From Ailurus styani (Eukaryota > Chordata > Mammalia > Carnivora > Ailuridae), in NCBI GenBank assembly GCA_002007465.1, contig LNAC01000036.1, forward strand, positions 3,392,334 to 3,456,333: a DNA stretch of 64,000 nt, written 5' to 3'. The position numbers and the translations under genes are program-made. Under the pieces are notes generated by a model. The model worked only from the letters and a program-made list of their open reading frames with translations. It searched no databases and was not told where the DNA came from. Below, in pieces: positions 12,216 through 24,200 of this stretch (position 1 is its first letter; each line of letters starts with the position of its first letter).

Positions 12216-15200
12216 TTTTATTTATTTATTTGACAGAGAGAGAGAGATCACAAGTAGGCAGAGAGGCAGGCAGAGAGAGAGGAGGAAGCAGGCTCCCTGC
12301 CGAGCAGAGAGCCCGATGTGGGCCTCGATCCCAGGACCCTGAGATCATGACCTGAGCCGAAGGCAGAGGCTTTAAACCGCTGAGCCACCCAGGCGCCCTT
12401 GGCCGGCTTTTTTTAGTAATCAGATCAGTTATCAATTTTTAAGCCTGGGCTAAATTCCCATAAAAATCCGGACTTCCTGTTTTGTCAGAAAATATCAGAA
12501 GACGTGGCATGTCTGGGCTGCCATTCCCATGTGGCGCCCACTGCCTGGGGCCTCGTAGCAGCTCCTGCCCTTGGCAGAAACCAGCGTCCTTCCGCTGGTG
12601 CCCAGCGCTGCCCCAGTCTCCAGCGCCCCTCGTGCCTCGCGCCCTGCATGGCAGCCTCACTCAGAGACTGCTCTGCCTGGCCCCTCGTGCGTGCACGCGG
12701 CGTTCTTTCTGCCGCTGGGTACCAGGCGCTGTCCTAGGCGCCCACACAGGAGACCAATATCTCTGCCTTCAGGGGCCTTCATTCTAACAATAGAACTCAT
12801 TAAGTGCTTTACATGTATTATCTCATTTAATCTCACTTAATCCTCCAGACATCCTCCCAGAGGTGGCCTCATTACCCCCACGAGGAAGGCCAGCGGCATG
12901 GCCATGTCCAGACTTTTGCACGGTTACTCAGAGGGTAGGGCAATGTCTATATTAGACAGCTGGGCAGTCCGCCCGGAGAACCAGGACAGCTCAGCTGCCC
13001 CTCAGTGGCAGGGGGACTCGAATGTGAAAATTTGGCAGTGGGCGGGGCAGGGTGGATGGGGCCAGACGAGCACAGTGAGCGGTCATGTGGCCAGGAGTCA
13101 GGTGTCCTGCGAGGGGACGTGTGTGGGGACGGGATGGGGTGCTTCCCAGGGATGCCCCTCTGGCCTCTGTTTCCTTGAGGTGTTCGGATCCCAGGACCTC
13201 TTGCTCTTTCAGCTCAGCCACACCTTGGTCTTGCCGTTGGGAGAGCCCTCTTTCCCTCAGAAGACAGCTGGTGACCGTGAGGCGGCCTTGGCGGGAGGTG
13301 GGGAGGTAATCAGGTTGTCTCTGCCGATGGGAGCCGACCGCTGAGAACACAGCCCTCCGGGGGCAGCCCCACCCCCTTCGGAGCCCGCTTCTGCGAGAGT
13401 CGGAAATGTGGGTTTGTGGCAGACAGGCCCCGGCGCCCCGCTGCCACTGAGGCCCTCTGCACCAGGCCCATGACCCAGTTTCTCTGGCTGCCGGGGAGCC
13501 TGGGCCTGGGATGTTGCACAAACCCAGCCTGGTCCCTTCCTCAGCCCTGAGGTTGACATCAGCAGCCTGCCAGGAGGCTGCTTCTCCTTGGGCCTGGCTC
13601 TCCGCACCCAGGAGCATGCGTGCTGCTCTTCTGCTGTTACTTCAGGGTTTATTGAGCGTCTAGTGTGTGCCGCTTCCCTGCTGGGGTCACCTGCTGGGGC
13701 CGGGGCGTCTGAGGGCTAACCGAGGTCCCTCCCGTCTTTGCCTCCAGATGCCGGCACCATCGCCGACCCAGAGCTGGGGCGGGTGTGTGAAGGGGTGCCC
13801 ACAGGAGCTCTCTCCCCTGGAAGGCCTCGCTCGGGTCCGGTTCACCCCCAGCGCCCCACTCTCTGCCCTCACCGCTCCTGAAGCAGAGCCCTTGGGGTGG
13901 AGGGCAGCCGTCCCGCTCCTGAGCCACGTGCCACGGAGTGGCTTGGCCTGACGGGCCACCCACAGTGTTGGTGGCCTGTGTCCCCCCCACTGTCAGACAC
14001 GAGCCAGGAGATGACTGACACCTCTGAGGAAAAGTCTTTGACAGCCTCTTCCTCTACCCCCACACCTCCAGCCTTTTGCAGCCACTTCCTTTTGGGGCAC
14101 CCTCAGGGATTCCAGACAGAACCCAGGAGCACCCAGAATTCTGATTGTGATGCAAGAAGGGAGCAGGGGCCTGAGCTGCAGGCGGGCGGCGGGCAGGCCT
14201 CCTGTCCCCCGGAGCAAGCACTGGGGAGCCCCACTTTCGCCGCATCCGGGCCTGAGCGCCAGTGGCGTTCGGGGCGAGCGAGGTCAGAGCACGCTGTCCG
14301 GGGCTGAGGAAGCAGCCTGTCTGGGGCACCTGCTCAGGGCAAGTGGGTCTTCCTGGGGCGATTTCCGAGGGAAGGAAGGGGGCCGGGGGCACCCCAACCT
14401 TTCAAAGGGAGGTAGACCCCCGATTTCAGGATGGGGGAGTGTGAGAGGAATACATATTATTTGAGACTTAAAAATGGCCTGAAAGCACAGAGAATTCTAC
14501 AGTCCAGAGACCTCCACTTTTTGGTGTTGCATTCACAATTTTGTTTTTGGATTTTTGACTTGGTATGTTGAGAAGTCTTCCTCCAAGTCACTTAAAACTT
14601 GGAACAACCGTGACCACAGCAGTCGGCGTGAGCACTCGCCACGACTTACCGGACCCTTCCCCCGATGCTGGGTATCCAGGTTACTCCCAGCTTCTGGCTG
14701 AGGAATGACAGGCAGCCTCCCGCCAGCGGCCCCTCGCTCATGCCAGGCTCTCAACAGAAGGGGGCGCTGGTGCGGGCACAGAAGCGGGCAGGCCTGGGCT
14801 GTTGTCCGTTTCCCCCTCACTGGCTCAGCTGGGAGGAGCAGAGGCCGCCCGCTCCCGCTCCAGGAGACCGAGCGCCTACCTGCGTGCCCCCCCTGCTGCC
14901 ACAGACGGCGGGTGACATCTCAGCCATGTAAAATGGGGAGCTGTGCACACCCCAGCACCCCAACACCTGGCCTCTCTTGAAAGGTCAGAAGTTTGGAGAC
15001 GTGGGCCTGAGTGTCCGCGGCCCTGACCGCCACCTCCGGGTGGAGCTGCGCTGCTCCGGGGGGACCCGCCACGCCTGGCTGGCCCGGCCCTTGCAGGCAG
15101 CAGACTTCGTCAGCTGTCGCTTAGTAATAAACCCAGTGCTTCGCGGCCTGCTGGGGTAAAACCCACCTCCTAGCCCCCCACAGAGTGGGTCTGACTCCCT

Positions 15201-18200
15201 GGGCCTTCTCAAGGGGAGGTGCGGTCGGGTGTGGTCATCACAGAATGTTCTGCAAGAAGGCCTCCAGACATGCTCTGAGGAACACTGGCGCCAAAGTCTT
15301 CGGCCGTGTTTTTGGGTTACTTCCTGAGAGGTTCCTGGAGAGGGGCTGATGCGGTGTCGGGGTCTGGGGCCTGCAGGGAGGGCGGTCAGTGGAGGACAGC
15401 TCTGGGGGAGGGCCACCGTCCTGGGACGTGCTCTCTCAGAGCTGGCTTCCGCTGCCCTGGGCTCTGGCCAAGCCAGGCCACCCTTGCCTCCTGACGGGGT
15501 GTGCACCCCCTTCTTTGCTGGCCCCAGCTCTCCAGCAAGGCAGACTGGGAGCTGGGGGGGACAGAGGTCTGAGATGCGTCCTGGTCCCTGGTAGACCTGT
15601 CCCCACAGGCTCACTTGCCAGGAACCCCTTGAATGGAAGAATCTAGGTTCTGGGCAAAGACTGATCTAGGTTTTGTAGTGTCTGGAGTTGATACAATTTG
15701 GGAGCCCTTTTAAGAAAAAAGAATATACAATTACAAATAGCTAAGTAGACAGAGACCATGGTAAGGGCAGGTGCAAGGCAGGGGTCGAGGCCTCCTGAAT
15801 CTAGCTTGGGCTGCGAGTGGCTGCAGGGCCGGGGCTGAGAGATCGGGCCTGGGTGTAGCTGGAGGCGAGGAACAAGGCTCACCATGATCGTGGCTTTGTG
15901 CCGGCAGGTGGAAAACCTGAAGGAGAAGCTCATCAGCCAGGCCCAGGAAGTGAGCCGCCTTCGATCAGAGCTGGTGAGGCTCAACACGACCCTCCTGAGG
16001 TGGGCGCTGCGGGGGCTGCGGGGGCTGACCCGGCCTTGTGCAGACTGACCCTTCCAGAGCGGGTGTGGGACCCCATCTCTGCAGACCCTTGCGTCCAGCC
16101 CAAGTGGGGGCCAGCAGACTGCCAATCGGCCGGGAGATGCTCCCGCATACTTGTCACCACTCACTAGGCCCTCAGAGGCCCTGTGACCCCCAAAGGGAGG
16201 GAGGCTAATTCTCGCCTGCTGATGTAAAAGAGGAGTGTGAACTCTGTATAAATACGACTTTCTTGTTACTTTCACACTCAGGAAAATAGAATGAGCCGGG
16301 CAGGTGAAGTCTGTCCCTCCGGCTCCCCTTCTCTCCTCTGTCTTCGCCTTCTGTCCCTCTTGAGCTCCCGCTCTCTTCCCTCCCTCGCCCGCCTTTCTTT
16401 TTCTCCCTCTCCTGCTCTCTCCCCTGCCCTTGCCCCCCCCATCTCCCTGCTCTCTGTTCCCGGGCCCCTATGCGCCCCCTATGCTCCGGCTCTCTGCAGG
16501 GGGGCACGGACTTGGAGAAGCACCGTGACCTGCTGGTGGCGGAGAATGAGCGGCTGAGGCAGGAAATGCGGCGCTTCGAGGCCGAGCTGCAGGAGCTGCG
16601 GGCCAAGCCGGCGGCCCCCTGCGCAGGCTGTGAGCACAGTCAGGTGAGAGGGCTGGCCCAGCCCTAGCTGCTCCCGGCGGGCTGGGTCCCTAGCGGCGAC
16701 CCCGCTTCCTCACCGTGACCCCTGCTTGTCTGCCCTTCCCTCTGTTGCACACTTGTCCCGGCACCGCCTCCCCCACCCCCCCATCCCCCTGCTCCCGGCC
16801 GCCTGCCTGCAGGAGAGCGCCCAGCTCCGGGACAAGCTGTCGCAGCTACAGCTGGAGGTGGCCGAGAACAAGGGCATGCTGTCCGAGCTGAACCTGGAGG
16901 TGAAGCAGAAGACCGACCGGCTGGCTGAGGTCGAGCTGCGGCTCAAGGACTGCCTGGCGGAGAAGGCACAGGAGGAGGAGCGGCTGAGCCGGCGCCTGCG
17001 AGACAGCCACGAGACCATTGCCAGCCTGCGAGCCCAGTCGCCGCCCATCAAGGTGAGCCTCTGGCCGTGGCCACGTGCGGGGCCCTTGCTCTCTTGGCCC
17101 CCGGTGCCTGGGGCAGGGCTGCGCTGAGGAGGGGCTTGTCTGGGTGAACGAGTAGGAGCGAGTGGTTGGAGGAATCAGTCCAGGCCTGTGCTCGGTCTTG
17201 CCCGCCCTCCAACCCCCTTCTTGCTGGCCGGGGCCAGGCACGTAGTAGGCATCTGGCCCCCGAGGCTTGAGATGCCAGAACCTGCCAGGCATGGGTGTGG
17301 GCATCGTGAGATTCTGCCCTCGTCTTGTTTCTGCCTTCTTGTTTGTTCTGTTCCCCGGGCTGGGGCCACCGCCAGGCTCTTGGTGGGCTTCCTGAAGTGA
17401 GAGGATTCCCATAGGCCCCGCAGCACCCTGGAAAGCCAGCACCTTGACGCTCCTCTAGTTTTTTTCTGGGCGCTCTGGCTGGGATGTCCCTGAGGGTCCC
17501 CTTTCAAGGTCAGCTGTGTCTCGGGGCCCCCCTGGATGAGGCCGAGGTGCGCTCACACCTCCACACACCTGTCCCTCCCTCCCCTCGCAGTACGTCATCA
17601 GGACCGTAGAGGTGGAGTCGTCCAAGACCAAGCAGGCCCTCAGTGAGTCCCAGGCCCGGAACCAGCACCTGCAGGAGCAGGTGGCCATGCAGAGGCAGGT
17701 GCTGAAGGAGATGGAGCAGCAACTGCAGAGCTCACACCAGCTGACCGCGCAGCTCCGGGCACAGGTGCGCAGGCTGCTGAGGGGTGCTTGGGGCTGGGGG
17801 AGAGCGGGGGCACACCCAGCTGGAAAGCCAGAGGCGGGCCGTCAGTACAGTGCAGCGGGTCAGCCCTCGGGGGGCCCACAGACCTGGGTTCCAGTCCCTC
17901 CTCTGCCCACTCCCTATGTGACCAAGGCCAAGTTTTGTCTCGGTTTCCTCATCTGTAGAATGATGCGCTCACGGAACCCACCTCCAGGGGGCGCTCAGGG
18001 ACATAATCCCAAGAGTGTCCTCACCCAGGGCCCAGGGCACATGTTCTCAGAGAGGGGCCCTGGTTGCTATTATAGCAAATCCACCCCCCCCTCTCCTGGG
18101 GCCTGTGGCTTGTGCACAGGTTGGGTGCTAGGACCGAGTTGGGTGGGCTAATGAAGGAAGGAGCTGCATGGAGCTCACAGGCCTTTTGGGGAGCGAGATG

Positions 18201-21200
18201 GACGTCTGCCCTTCTCCTATGTGTGTGTTTGTGTGGATGTGGGGGAGGCGCTGCATGTGTGGGGTACACACACATGTGCATGTCTGGAGTCAGGCACAGG
18301 GCTTCTTTTGGGCGTCCCTCTCCTTCCCGAGCCCCACACTGAGCTTCTGGCCTGGGCTGTCAGATCGCCATGTACGAGTCCGAGCTGGAGCGGGCGCACG
18401 GGCAGATGCTGGAGGAGATGCAGTCCCTGGAGGAAGACAAGAACCGGGCCATCGAGGAGGCCTTTGCCAGAGCCCAGGTGGAGATGAAGGCTGTGCACGA
18501 GAACCTGGCAGGTGAGCCAGCCGGCTGGGCCCTGCCCCATTCCCCATTCCCGCAGCCCCTCAGCCTGTCCACCTTGCACCTCTCATGTCCCCCAAGGTGT
18601 CCGGACGAACCTGCTGACGCTGCAGCCAGCACTCAGGACCCTCACCAGTGACTACAATGGGCTCAAGCGGCAGGTGCGGGGCTTCCCCCTGCTCCTGCAG
18701 GAGGCCCTCAAGAGCGTCAAGGCCGAGGTGAGTGCAGCGCGTGCCTGAAGGGCAGGGAGGAGGCTTCGAGAAGCCCAGGAACCAAGCGCTCCTCCGTTCC
18801 AAGATGCGGCAAAGGCCCCCAGGCAGCAGCTCTCACTCAGCCCCCACTCACACGGACTGACAGACTGGTCAGGGGCAGGAATTTGGTATTTGTCTTATGA
18901 CTCTTTCTTTTCTATTTTATTTTGTTAGAGTGGGGGGAGGAGGGGCAGAGGGGGAATCTTAAGCAGGCTCCATGCCCAGAGCAAAGCCCAACACAGGGGC
19001 TCCATCTCACAACCCTGAGATCATGACCTGAGCCGAAATCAAGAGTCAGATGCTTGACCGACTGAGCCACCCAGGCGCCCTTATTAGGACTCTTTAAATC
19101 AAGCATGCAACATATATCCTTGTATCTCAGACACGCTACATATATATTCTTACATCGGTTTGTTTTAGTTTCCTTAAGCTATACTTGTACAGTATGAGAA
19201 TAGCCAGCGTCTCTTGAGTGCCTCCTACGTGCTAAGCCTTTTATAGCTGTCAGCTCCTTGAATCGGTACCACAGCTCCGCAGGGTAGAGAGACTGATATA
19301 TTTCAGGAATAGAAAACAGCTCTTTTTCTGTAGAAAAATTATGTCAATAACACACGGACAAGGTAGAAAGTTCAAGCTGTGCAGAAGGGCATCAGATGAA
19401 GAGGAAGGGCCCCTCTCTGCCACCCTGGCCTGTGCTCCCCAGAGGCGGGTGCCTGTTAGAATCCCCCCTAGGGCGTTCTGAGCTCCTAAAAGCCTGTGGG
19501 TGTATTTGGGTGCACAGACACACTCCCTTCTACCCACCAGAGGGGATCATTGCTGTGTGCTTTGCATTTTGCTTCTTTCCCCTACGAAATGTGACTTGGA
19601 GATCGTTACCTCCCAGGCTACAGATCCACAGACTAGATGGTGTCATTCCCATTTTACAGATGAGAAAAATGAGACATGATGACCGAGCTGGTTGCCTTAG
19701 GTCCCCCAGCTGCTCAGGAGTAGAGCTAGAGTTTGGCTTCAGTTGGATTGTATTATAGTCAGGTGCTAACCCTGGGGAGTGAGGGCAGAGTCCTGGCTGT
19801 TTGCTTTGTTAGCAGGGCAACTTTGAGCCATTGGCTTCGTCTCTTTGAGGCTCAGTTTACTCCTCTGTGAAATAGGCCGGGTGGCCGTACCTCCCCATGG
19901 GGGCTGTTGGAAGGAGTTGACAGGTGACAGCACACATCAAGTACTCAGCCCCAGGGCGGGAGCGGGGACAGCCCAGGTCAGTGGAGCCAGTCCCCCAGAG
20001 TGCTGTGCACACCCCCCCCCCCAGATCGGCCAGGCCATCGAGGAGGTCAACAGCAACAACCAGGAGCTCCTGCGGAAGTACCGGCGGNGTGCTGTGCCCC
20101 CCCCCCCCCCCCAGATCGGCCAGGCCATCGAGGAGGTCAACAGCAACAACCAGGAGCTCCTGCGGAAGTACCGGCGGGAGCTGCAGCTGCGGAAGAAGTG
20201 CCACAATGAGCTCGTGCGGCTGAAAGGTAACTGCAGGGGTGGGGGCGCCCAGGCACAGGGGTCCTGTCCGGGCTTGGAGCTGATGCCCTCCCCTCCGGCC
20301 CAACTCCACGCCCTAGAGCAGCCCCCTGACAGTGTGCCCTGTCACTGAGGGTCTCCTGAAGCTCCTCTTGCTCTGGGAACCTGGGCCCAGAGAAGTCAGC
20401 GAACTGGCTCAAACCTGCATGGCTCCTGAATGGCCCACAGTGGATCTGGACTTGGATTCGTCCAGTTCTGAAGCCCTCCCCCCAGTACCTGTGGCAGACG
20501 CCCCTAGGCCCTGGGGTGGGGGGGGCAGTGGGGGTAGGGAAGCCTGAGGTGGTGGGTGACTGGAAGGCTGCTTGTTCTGACCAAGGGCCTGGTGGAGCCT
20601 GAGACTGCCTGTTCACGGCACAAAGGGCCGGGGGGTGGGGGGCTGCTCTGGCCGATGCTGTTCCAGACACAGACGTGGCTCTGGGCCCACAGCTGCTGTT
20701 GCTGCCGTCACAGGGCTCACGGCGGCTGGGGGAGCAGACGGTGGTCTGTAATCACCCAGAGAACCCTGACACTGCCCCCTGTTACCAGGGGCCCCTCTGT
20801 GTCTGACAGTGGGTGGTGTTGCAGGGCTTCCTGGAGGAGGCGAAGCCGCAGCTGAGGCCTGGATAGTGGGTTGGAGTGTACAGGTGAAGGGGAAGTTGGG
20901 ACATGTTGGCTGTTGTGGGGAGTTTGTTCTTTCTGGGAGCACCGAGATCCTGCGGAAGGGGTCGAAGCAAGGGGATGGCAGAGTCTATGCCCCAGGACCC
21001 CCCAGAGCTGCCTTGTTGCCCGTCCCCATTCCGTGTGCTGCTCGTCCACCTGCTGTCTGGTTCTCTGCCCATCTGGTTCCCAAGCCCTGCCCGGGCATCC
21101 ATGAAGTCCTTGTAGAAAGAACAAATCCCTTGGCTTACTGGGACCCATGCCCCTTATTGTATGGAGGAAACTGAAGTGCAGAGATGTCGAGTGTCCATTT

Positions 21201-24200
21201 GGTATCCCACCCAGACTGGGTGTGTGCCTGAGCCCCACAACTGACCTTTCCTCCCTTCTCCAACGTGAGGCTCCCACTCTCAGCCGGTTTGCCCAGGAAG
21301 AAAGTGTACTAATACATGAATTCATGATGGTGTGAGTGGCACAGCCTCCTGGGCGGCCTTGCTCAGGGGTTCCCGAGCCACCAGGCTGCTCAGGACACCA
21401 AAGATGTCAGTGGGGGGGGCAGACTGAGCTTGACCCAGCCTGTATGTACCTTTCTCTCCTCCCCCGCCCCATCCAGGGAATATCCGGGTGATTGCCCGTG
21501 TCCGGCCAGTCACCAAAGAGGATGGGGAAGGACCGGATGCAACCAATGCTGTGACCTTCGATGCTGACGACGACTCCATCATCCACCTGCTGCACAAAGG
21601 AAAGCCTGTATCCTTTGAGCTGGACAAGGTCTTCTCCCCGCGGGCATCACAGCAAGACGTGAGTGTGGCCCTGTGGCGAAACGCACAGAGCAGTGGACGT
21701 GGGGGCACACAGGGAGAGATGAAGGGGTCATGGACAGAAATGTGAGAGTGGGAGAGACAGGATGGAGAAGCTTGGGGCGCTGGGATGCCTCGCTTCTTCC
21801 ACTGGAGGTGAGAAGACAGTGGAAGGCCTCTGCTGGGAGGAGGTAGAGGATAGTCTATGGCCCCTACGTGCTTCCTCCCACCCTTACAGCCCTGCCCACT
21901 CTGGGACCCCTCCCACCCATGTGCTCATGCCCACCCACAGGGCCCTGCCCACCCCTACAGCCTCACCCACGTGCCCACCCACGGGGCCCCGCCCACCCAC
22001 AGCCCCACCCACTATGGGGCCCCGCCCACCAGCGCAGGCCCGCCTACACTCAAAGCCCCTCCCACCCACCTGACCCTGGCGCGGGGTGTGGCGGGGGTTG
22101 CTTCTCTTGCCCGGAGCACAGGGCTCTGTCCCACAGGTGTTCCTAGGACTCCCCCACTGCCCTGAAGAGCCCTCAGCCTGTGAGAGCCACGTGCTCTCAG
22201 CAGCATTCTCTCTGCCAGGGCTGACCGGCCAGGCCTGTCCTGCCTGTACCCTCCTGTACGCTCCTGTCCTTGTGCTTGGCGTCACCTTTGCCCCGTCCTC
22301 TGCCAGCAGACAGGCTGCAGGAGGCGCCAGGCCCATGCCGGCCTCTGCCTTCATTTTGCGGAGCTCTCCTTTAGTGTGGGAGAAGCTGGAGGTGGGGGCC
22401 CCTGAGCTCCAGGGCCTGGCAGCCCTTCCTCAGGCACTGGCTGGCAGGAGGCACTGCCCTGTCTTCCGTTCAGCCTTGGCAACCCGATTGCCCACTGAGG
22501 TCTGTTGTAAGGGACCTGTTAGTCATAAATTCTTCCACAGTGAGCCGCTTGCCGGTAACAAGACACACTGTGTTACTGCTGAGGGGGAGGGGGAGGGAGC
22601 TGGCAGGACTTAGAGCTGGTGGGGGGCCCACGGCGGTCAGGGGCTCACCATCTCTATCCCACGCCCCCTCCCCAGGTGTTCCAGGAGGTGCAAGCCCTGA
22701 TCACGTCCTGCATCGATGGCTTCAACGTCTGCATCTTCGCCTATGGCCAGACAGGTGCCGGCAAGACGTACACGATGGAGGTGGGTACCCGCTGCAGGGG
22801 CAGGGGTTCGGCCAGTGAGGACCACCCCCTTGCTGCCCTCCTGCCTTCGGGTTTCGGGTGGCACAGGAGCACAGCTGCTAGTTGTCTGTGTTAGGCCCCA
22901 AGGCACCAGGCCTGAAGTGGGGGGTCCTTGCCCAGGAGGACCTGAGACGGTCCTGGTGGCTATGGGGCAGGGCGGTCACGCTGCCAACACACTGGCATCA
23001 GGGGGATCGCCATCTGATGTCAAAGTCAAGGCCAGACCTCCTGTGTGTCTCAAGGGATGGGCTTTCATTTCGCTCCCATGCCTGCATTGGGCTCCTGCTG
23101 CATGGCTGCCCCGAGCTGGGCCCTGGGGTGTTAGGGTGAATGAGGGCAGTCCCTGCTCACAGGGCCAGGGCGGGGCCTCCCCCCCCCCCCCCCCCCCGGT
23201 GCAGAGTGGCAGTAGGGGGAAGCCTTGAGAGGAAGAATCTCTACTGTAGGTAAAAGTGGAAGGTGGCTCCTGGGGGTGTCTTTGGTTTGTTAGCATTTCC
23301 CCGGCTCTTGAGGGGGCGCTGTGGGGTTCTCCGGGAGGGGGTGAGGACAGGTGTCCCAGTGTCTGGACAGGCTCCTTTTGGGGAGGCTGCCATGGTGGCT
23401 TTCTTCCCAGTCTGACCCCTACTGTTGCCCTAGTTCTGGGACGAGACTTGTTAGTGGGGGGCAGGCCAAGCGAGGTGGTGGGGAGTGGTGAGGGGGTCGG
23501 GGTGGACTCCTAACTCTGTTTTGGGTGCTCAGAGTTGGAGTGACCCCCCCAGGAGCACCTGTCCTCCAGCAATACCTCCTGAGGCCCATGTACATCGGGT
23601 GTCATTCTGGGGGCCGAGCACAGCTGTGACCACAGCATGTCTGCCCCCCGGAGCCAGCCCAGGGGGGACAGCAGTGTCCACAGCAAATCAGGCTGTGTCC
23701 TGGCAGGGGCCAGGGAGGAAACCTAAAGCCGGGTGCGAGGAGTCGGCAGTGAGGGAGGGATCAGGCCTTTGGAGGGGAGATGAAGCCACCTGCCCGCAGA
23801 GGTGACATAGCCATGGGGGGAGGAGCATTCCAGGCACGGGGAGCAGCAGGGCTGAGGCCACAAGGCTGGAACCTGCTCGGGGTACTGAGGCCTGGCAAGG
23901 AGGCTGAGCCACAGAAGGGGAAAGAGGGGAGGGTGCAACGTAAGGGGAGGCGACAGCTCAGGTGAGGACTCCGGGTTTCTTTCTAGAAGGGCTGACCAGC
24001 CCCTCCCGCCCCAGGGCACTTGTGGCTCTGCCTGTGGCTCCCTTCCACCACCCACAGAGCCCAGCTCATGGCCTCCCTGACATAACCCCGCCCCCCCCGG
24101 GCGGTGGCAGGGAGATCATGGGCTCCCAGTGCCCCCTCCCGGGGCCCCCCAGGAGCAGGCATGCACCCGGTGCTCAGCAGCCCTCATGGGCCAGCCAGTG

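Larger units (their letters stand above)
9525..12430 (-). mobile_element. Large old LINE-1, antisense, interrupted by five Can-SINEs
   Basis: The plus strand is antisense L1 from the 3' UTR (9525-10200) into the end of ORF2. The minus-strand frame at 11018-11407 still reads ORF2 C-terminal text such as [28 protein letters not shown] and [14 protein letters not shown]. Stops and frameshifts elsewhere make it non-functional. Insertions at 9891-10088, 11441-11733 (two SINEs), about 11931-12091 and 12172-12399, plus a TG microsatellite, split it. Confidence 0.88.
5764..15907 (+). other. KIFC3 intron 2: 10 kb, repeat-rich
   Basis: Contains antisense LINE-1 fragments (7390-7690 and 9525-12430), seven or so antisense Can-SINEs, two MIR elements, a TG microsatellite and, from 12.5 to 15.6 kb, unique GC-rich DNA. 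I could not find a KIFC3 alternative first exon in it. Confidence 0.6.
18728..20024 (+). other. KIFC3 intron with Can-SINE and two MIR relics
   Basis: About 1.3 kb between coiled-coil exons. Holds the antisense Can-SINE at 18905-19080, an antisense MIR-like piece at 19625-19745 (bcause 'cattttacagatgagaaaaa') and a sense MIR at 19790-19960. Nothing else is recognised. Confidence 0.6.

Noticed and set aside
15840..15907. Possible mirtron or microRNA hairpin just upstream of the KIFC3 exon at 15908
   Set aside because: The G-rich 'tgggtgtagctggaggcga' stretch looked suggestive but I could not pair it convincingly with the intron end.
20025..20087. A genuine tandem duplicated KIFC3 exon
   Set aside because: The copies look identical including the C tract, the join carries an n, and the first copy lacks a donor; assembly artefact is far more likely.
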